Source of the DNA: Actinomycetospora sp. NBRC 106378
GTDB taxonomy: Bacteria > Actinomycetota > Actinomycetes > Mycobacteriales > Pseudonocardiaceae
Direction: 5' to 3'
DNA: 64,000 bases
Assembly (NCBI RefSeq): GCF_030269685.1
Contig: NZ_BSTT01000005.1
Coordinates: 1 to 64,000 of the forward strand
Below the pieces are notes generated by a model. The model ran no database searches. It saw nothing but the letters and a program-made list of their open reading frames with translations, and was not told the origin of the DNA. The translations under genes and the position numbers were made by a program. Positions 33,393-64,000 of the stretch are shown in pieces; within the stretch, counting starts at the first letter, position 1, and every line of letters starts with the position of its first letter.

Positions 33393-34424
33393 ATGTCGAA
33401 GCGCGCTCTGGTGACCGGTGTCACCGGCCAGGACGGCTCCTACCTGGCCGAGCACCTGCTCGGGCAGGGTTACCAGGTCTGGGGCCTGATCCGGGGTCAG
33501 GCCAACCCCCGCAAGTCCCGGGTCAGCCGGCTCGCGTCGGAGCTGGACTTCGTCGACGGCGACCTGATGGACCAGGCCAGCCTGGTCGCCGCCGTGGACT
33601 CCGTGCAGCCCGACGAGGTCTACAACCTCGGGGCGATCTCCTTCGTCCCGCTGTCGTGGCCGCAGGCCGAACTGGTCACCGAGGTCAACGGCATGGGCGT
33701 GCTGCGCATGCTCGAGGCGATCCGGATGGTCTCGGGGCTGAGCACGTCCCGCACGGCCGCGCCGGACGGGCAGATCCGCTTCTACCAGGCGTCGTCGTCG
33801 GAGATGTTCGGCAAGGCCGCCGAGACCCCGCAGCGCGAGACGACGCTGTTCCACCCCCGCAGCCCGTACGGGGCCGCCAAGGCCTACGGCCACTACATCA
33901 CGCGGAACTACCGCGAGTCGTTCGGGATGTACGCGGTCTCGGGGATGCTGTTCAACCACGAGTCCCCGCGCCGCGGGCAGGAGTTCGTCACCCGCAAGAT
34001 CTCCCTCGCGGTCGCGCGGATCAAGCTGGGCCTGCAGCAGGAGCTGGCGCTGGGCAACCTCGACGCCGTCCGCGACTGGGGCTACGCCGGGGACTACGTC
34101 CGCGCGATGCACCTCATGCTCCAGCAGGAGGAGTCCGACGACTACGTCATCGGCACCGGGCAGATGCACTCGGTGCGCGACGCCGTCGCGATCGCCTTCG
34201 ACCACGTCGGGCTCGACTGGCGCGACCACGTCGTCGTGGCCCCGGAGCTCGTCCGGCCGGCCGAGGTCGAGGTCCTGTGCGCCGACAGCGCCCGCGCGCA
34301 GGTCCGGCTGGGGTGGAAGCCCGAGGTCGAGTTCCCCGAGCTCATGCACATGATGGTCGACGCCGACCTGGAGCAGGTCGCCCGGGAGACCCGGATGGGC
34401 GAGCTGCTCGCCGGCACCTGGTAG
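33393..34424 (+). CDS. nysDIII: GDP-mannose 4,6-dehydratase, NysDIII type
   Basis: A 343-residue short-chain dehydratase. The NADP-binding TGVTGQDGSYLAEHLL opens the protein. The active site has SSSEMFG (Ser/Glu) and the YGAAK tyrosine-lysine pair in RSPYGAAKAYGHYI, and GDP-mannose recognition segments (NHESPRRGQEFVTRKI, DWGYAGDYVRAMHLMLQ) are all present. It converts GDP-mannose to GDP-4-keto-6-deoxy-mannose, the first step to GDP-mycosamine for the polyene. The ATG at 33393 follows GAAGAGGGG. It sits immediately before nysI, as in nystatin and amphotericin clusters. Confidence 0.95.
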   Translation: MSKRALVTGVTGQDGSYLAEHLLGQGYQVWGLIRGQANPRKSRVSRLASELDFVDGDLMDQASLVAAVDSVQPDEVYNLGAISFVPLSWPQAELVTEVNGMGVLRMLEAIRMVSGLSTSRTAAPDGQIRFYQASSSEMFGKAAETPQRETTLFHPRSPYGAAKAYGHYITRNYRESFGMYAVSGMLFNHESPRRGQEFVTRKISLAVARIKLGLQQELALGNLDAVRDWGYAGDYVRAMHLMLQQEESDDYVIGTGQMHSVRDAVAIAFDHVGLDWRDHVVVAPELVRPAEVEVLCADSARAQVRLGWKPEVEFPELMHMMVDADLEQVARETRMGELLAGTW

Positions 34425-34446
34425 CCCCGCCGCACGGGCATCGATT

Positions 34447-34462
34447 CCAAGGAATTCCCGCC
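34447..34462 (+). promoter_or_regulatory. Possible PAS-LuxR-like box before nysI
   Basis: CCAAGGAATTCCCGCC in the 123-base nysDIII-nysI gap keeps the GGAWWTCCC core of the PimM consensus but matches only 12 of 16 positions. It may give nysI an internal promoter, or may be chance. Confidence 0.35.
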
Positions 34463-34547
34463 GGGAGCGCCTCGACACTCCACGTCGAGGGTGCGGTGAC
34501 CGACCGCGCCCGCGCCGCCCTCGGCCGCCGAGACGGGTTGGGACGAG

Positions 34548-63040
<28,493 letters not shown>

Positions 63041-63041
<1 letters not shown>

Positions 63042-64000
63042 TGGAGCAGACGATGAACGCGTCGAACACGACGAACGCACCCGGCACCGATGTCGTCACC
63101 GCCCTGCGCGCCGCGGTCAAGGAGACCGACCGGCTCCGCCGCGCCAACCGCAGCCTCGTCGCGGCGGCCAGCGAGCCGATCGCCGTGGTCGGCATGGCGT
63201 GCCGGTTCCCCGGCGGGGTCGACTCGCCCGAGGCGTTCTGGGAGATGGTCGCCTCCGGGACCGACGTCGTCGGCGGGTTCCCGACCGACCGCGGATGGGA
63301 CCTCGCCGCCCTCGCCGGCGGGGGCGTCGACGCCCGCGACACCGAGGTCAGCCAGCAGGGCGGGTTCCTCGACGGCGTCGCCGACTTCGACCCCGGCTTC
63401 TTCGGGATCTCCCCGCGCGAGGCCACGACGATGGACCCGCAGCAGCGGCTGGTCCTGACCACGGCGTGGGAGGCGATCGAGCGCGCCGGCATCGACGCGA
63501 CCGACCTGCGGGGCTCGCGGACCGGCGCGTTCGTCGGGACCAACGGGCAGGACTACGCCTACCTGCTGGTCCGCTCGCTCGACGACGCCACCGGCGACGT
63601 CGGCACCGGCATCGCCGCGAGCGCGGTGTCCGGCCGGCTGTCCTACACGCTCGGGCTGGAGGGCCCGGCTGTCACCGTCGACACCGCGTGCTCCTCGTCG
63701 CTGGTCGCGATGCACCTCGCGATGGCCTCGCTGCGGGCGGGGGAGTGCGGCCTCGCGCTGGCCGGCGGCGTCAACGTCATGTCGACCCCCGGGTCGCTGG
63801 TCGAGTTCAGCCGCCAGGGCGGGCTCGCCCGCGACGGCCGCTGCAAGGCCTTCTCCGACGACGCCGACGGCACCGGCTGGTCCGAGGGCGCCGGCATCCT
63901 GCTGCTGGAGCGGCTGTCCGACGCCCGCCGCCACGGCCACCCCGTGCTGGGCGTGCTCCGCGGGTCCGCGGTCAACCAGGACGGCGCCTCGAACGGGTTC
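63041..64000 (+). CDS. nysJ: Type I PKS, NysJ type, 5' part only (runs off the window)
   Basis: An open frame of 320 codons reaches the right edge with no stop. An N-terminal docking segment ([20 protein letters not shown]) is followed by a ketosynthase: [45 protein letters not shown], active-site Cys in [12 protein letters not shown], and the beginning of [12 protein letters not shown]. By position it should be NysJ, modules 15-17. The ATG at 63041 shares a base with the nysI stop; the ATG at 63053 is an in-frame alternative. Confidence 0.9.

Overview
This is a very GC-rich actinomycete chromosome segment. An SsgB-type sporulation protein, an ECF sigma factor with an RskA-type anti-sigma factor, many GTG starts and a giant modular polyketide synthase (PKS) all fit. 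The PKS region resembles the polyene macrolide clusters of Streptomyces (nystatin, amphotericin) and of Pseudonocardia (nystatin-like polyenes). Pseudonocardia or a close relative is my best guess, but this is inference: I could run no search.

Left part (about 1-20 kb) is mostly ordinary chromosome. It holds an edge-truncated HNH/DUF222 protein, a methyltransferase, an old-yellow-enzyme oxidoreductase, an F420/NADP-type dinucleotide-binding protein, a zinc-free quinone reductase, an alpha/beta hydrolase, OsmC and IclR proteins and a membrane-anchored PF03640-type protein. It continues with a tRNA cluster (Gly-Cys-Val), SsgB, the sigma/anti-sigma pair, a PGPGW membrane protein, a second tRNA-Val, a secreted SGNH esterase, a TetR/P450 divergent pair, a fused PabB-PabC protein and a LacI regulator. 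A 54-base dispersed repeat occurs twice here, once inside the anti-sigma factor gene.

Middle part (21-29.4 kb) is regulatory and tailoring. Two large LAL (LuxR-family ATP-binding) regulators are followed by a coupled Nudix hydrolase. A UGT-type glycosyltransferase lies on the opposite strand.

Right part (29.4-64 kb) is the polyene biosynthetic core. A heterodimeric ABC exporter (nysH-nysG type) plus the glycosyltransferase read leftward. A GDP-mannose 4,6-dehydratase (nysDIII type), a 9,497-residue six-module PKS (nysI type) and the start of the next PKS (nysJ type) read rightward. The shared promoter is a striking ~66-base imperfect dyad carrying two sites resembling the PAS-LuxR (PimM/NysRIV) consensus. 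Similar sites lie before nysI and before the first LAL gene.

PKS logic: the first module of NysI has KS-AT-DH-KR-ACP. The next five lack DH and carry a dimerisation element instead. The third AT has methylmalonyl-type motifs and the fifth KR is destroyed. In nystatin numbering this gives a C20-C21 double bond, C19-OH, C17-OH with a C16 branch, C15-OH, a C13 ketone (hemiketal) and C11-OH, the conserved polyol half of a glycosylated polyene. The dehydratase starts the mycosamine sugar, the transporter exports the product, and the extra glycosyltransferase is a candidate for adding the sugar or extending it to a disaccharide. The cluster continues beyond base 64000.
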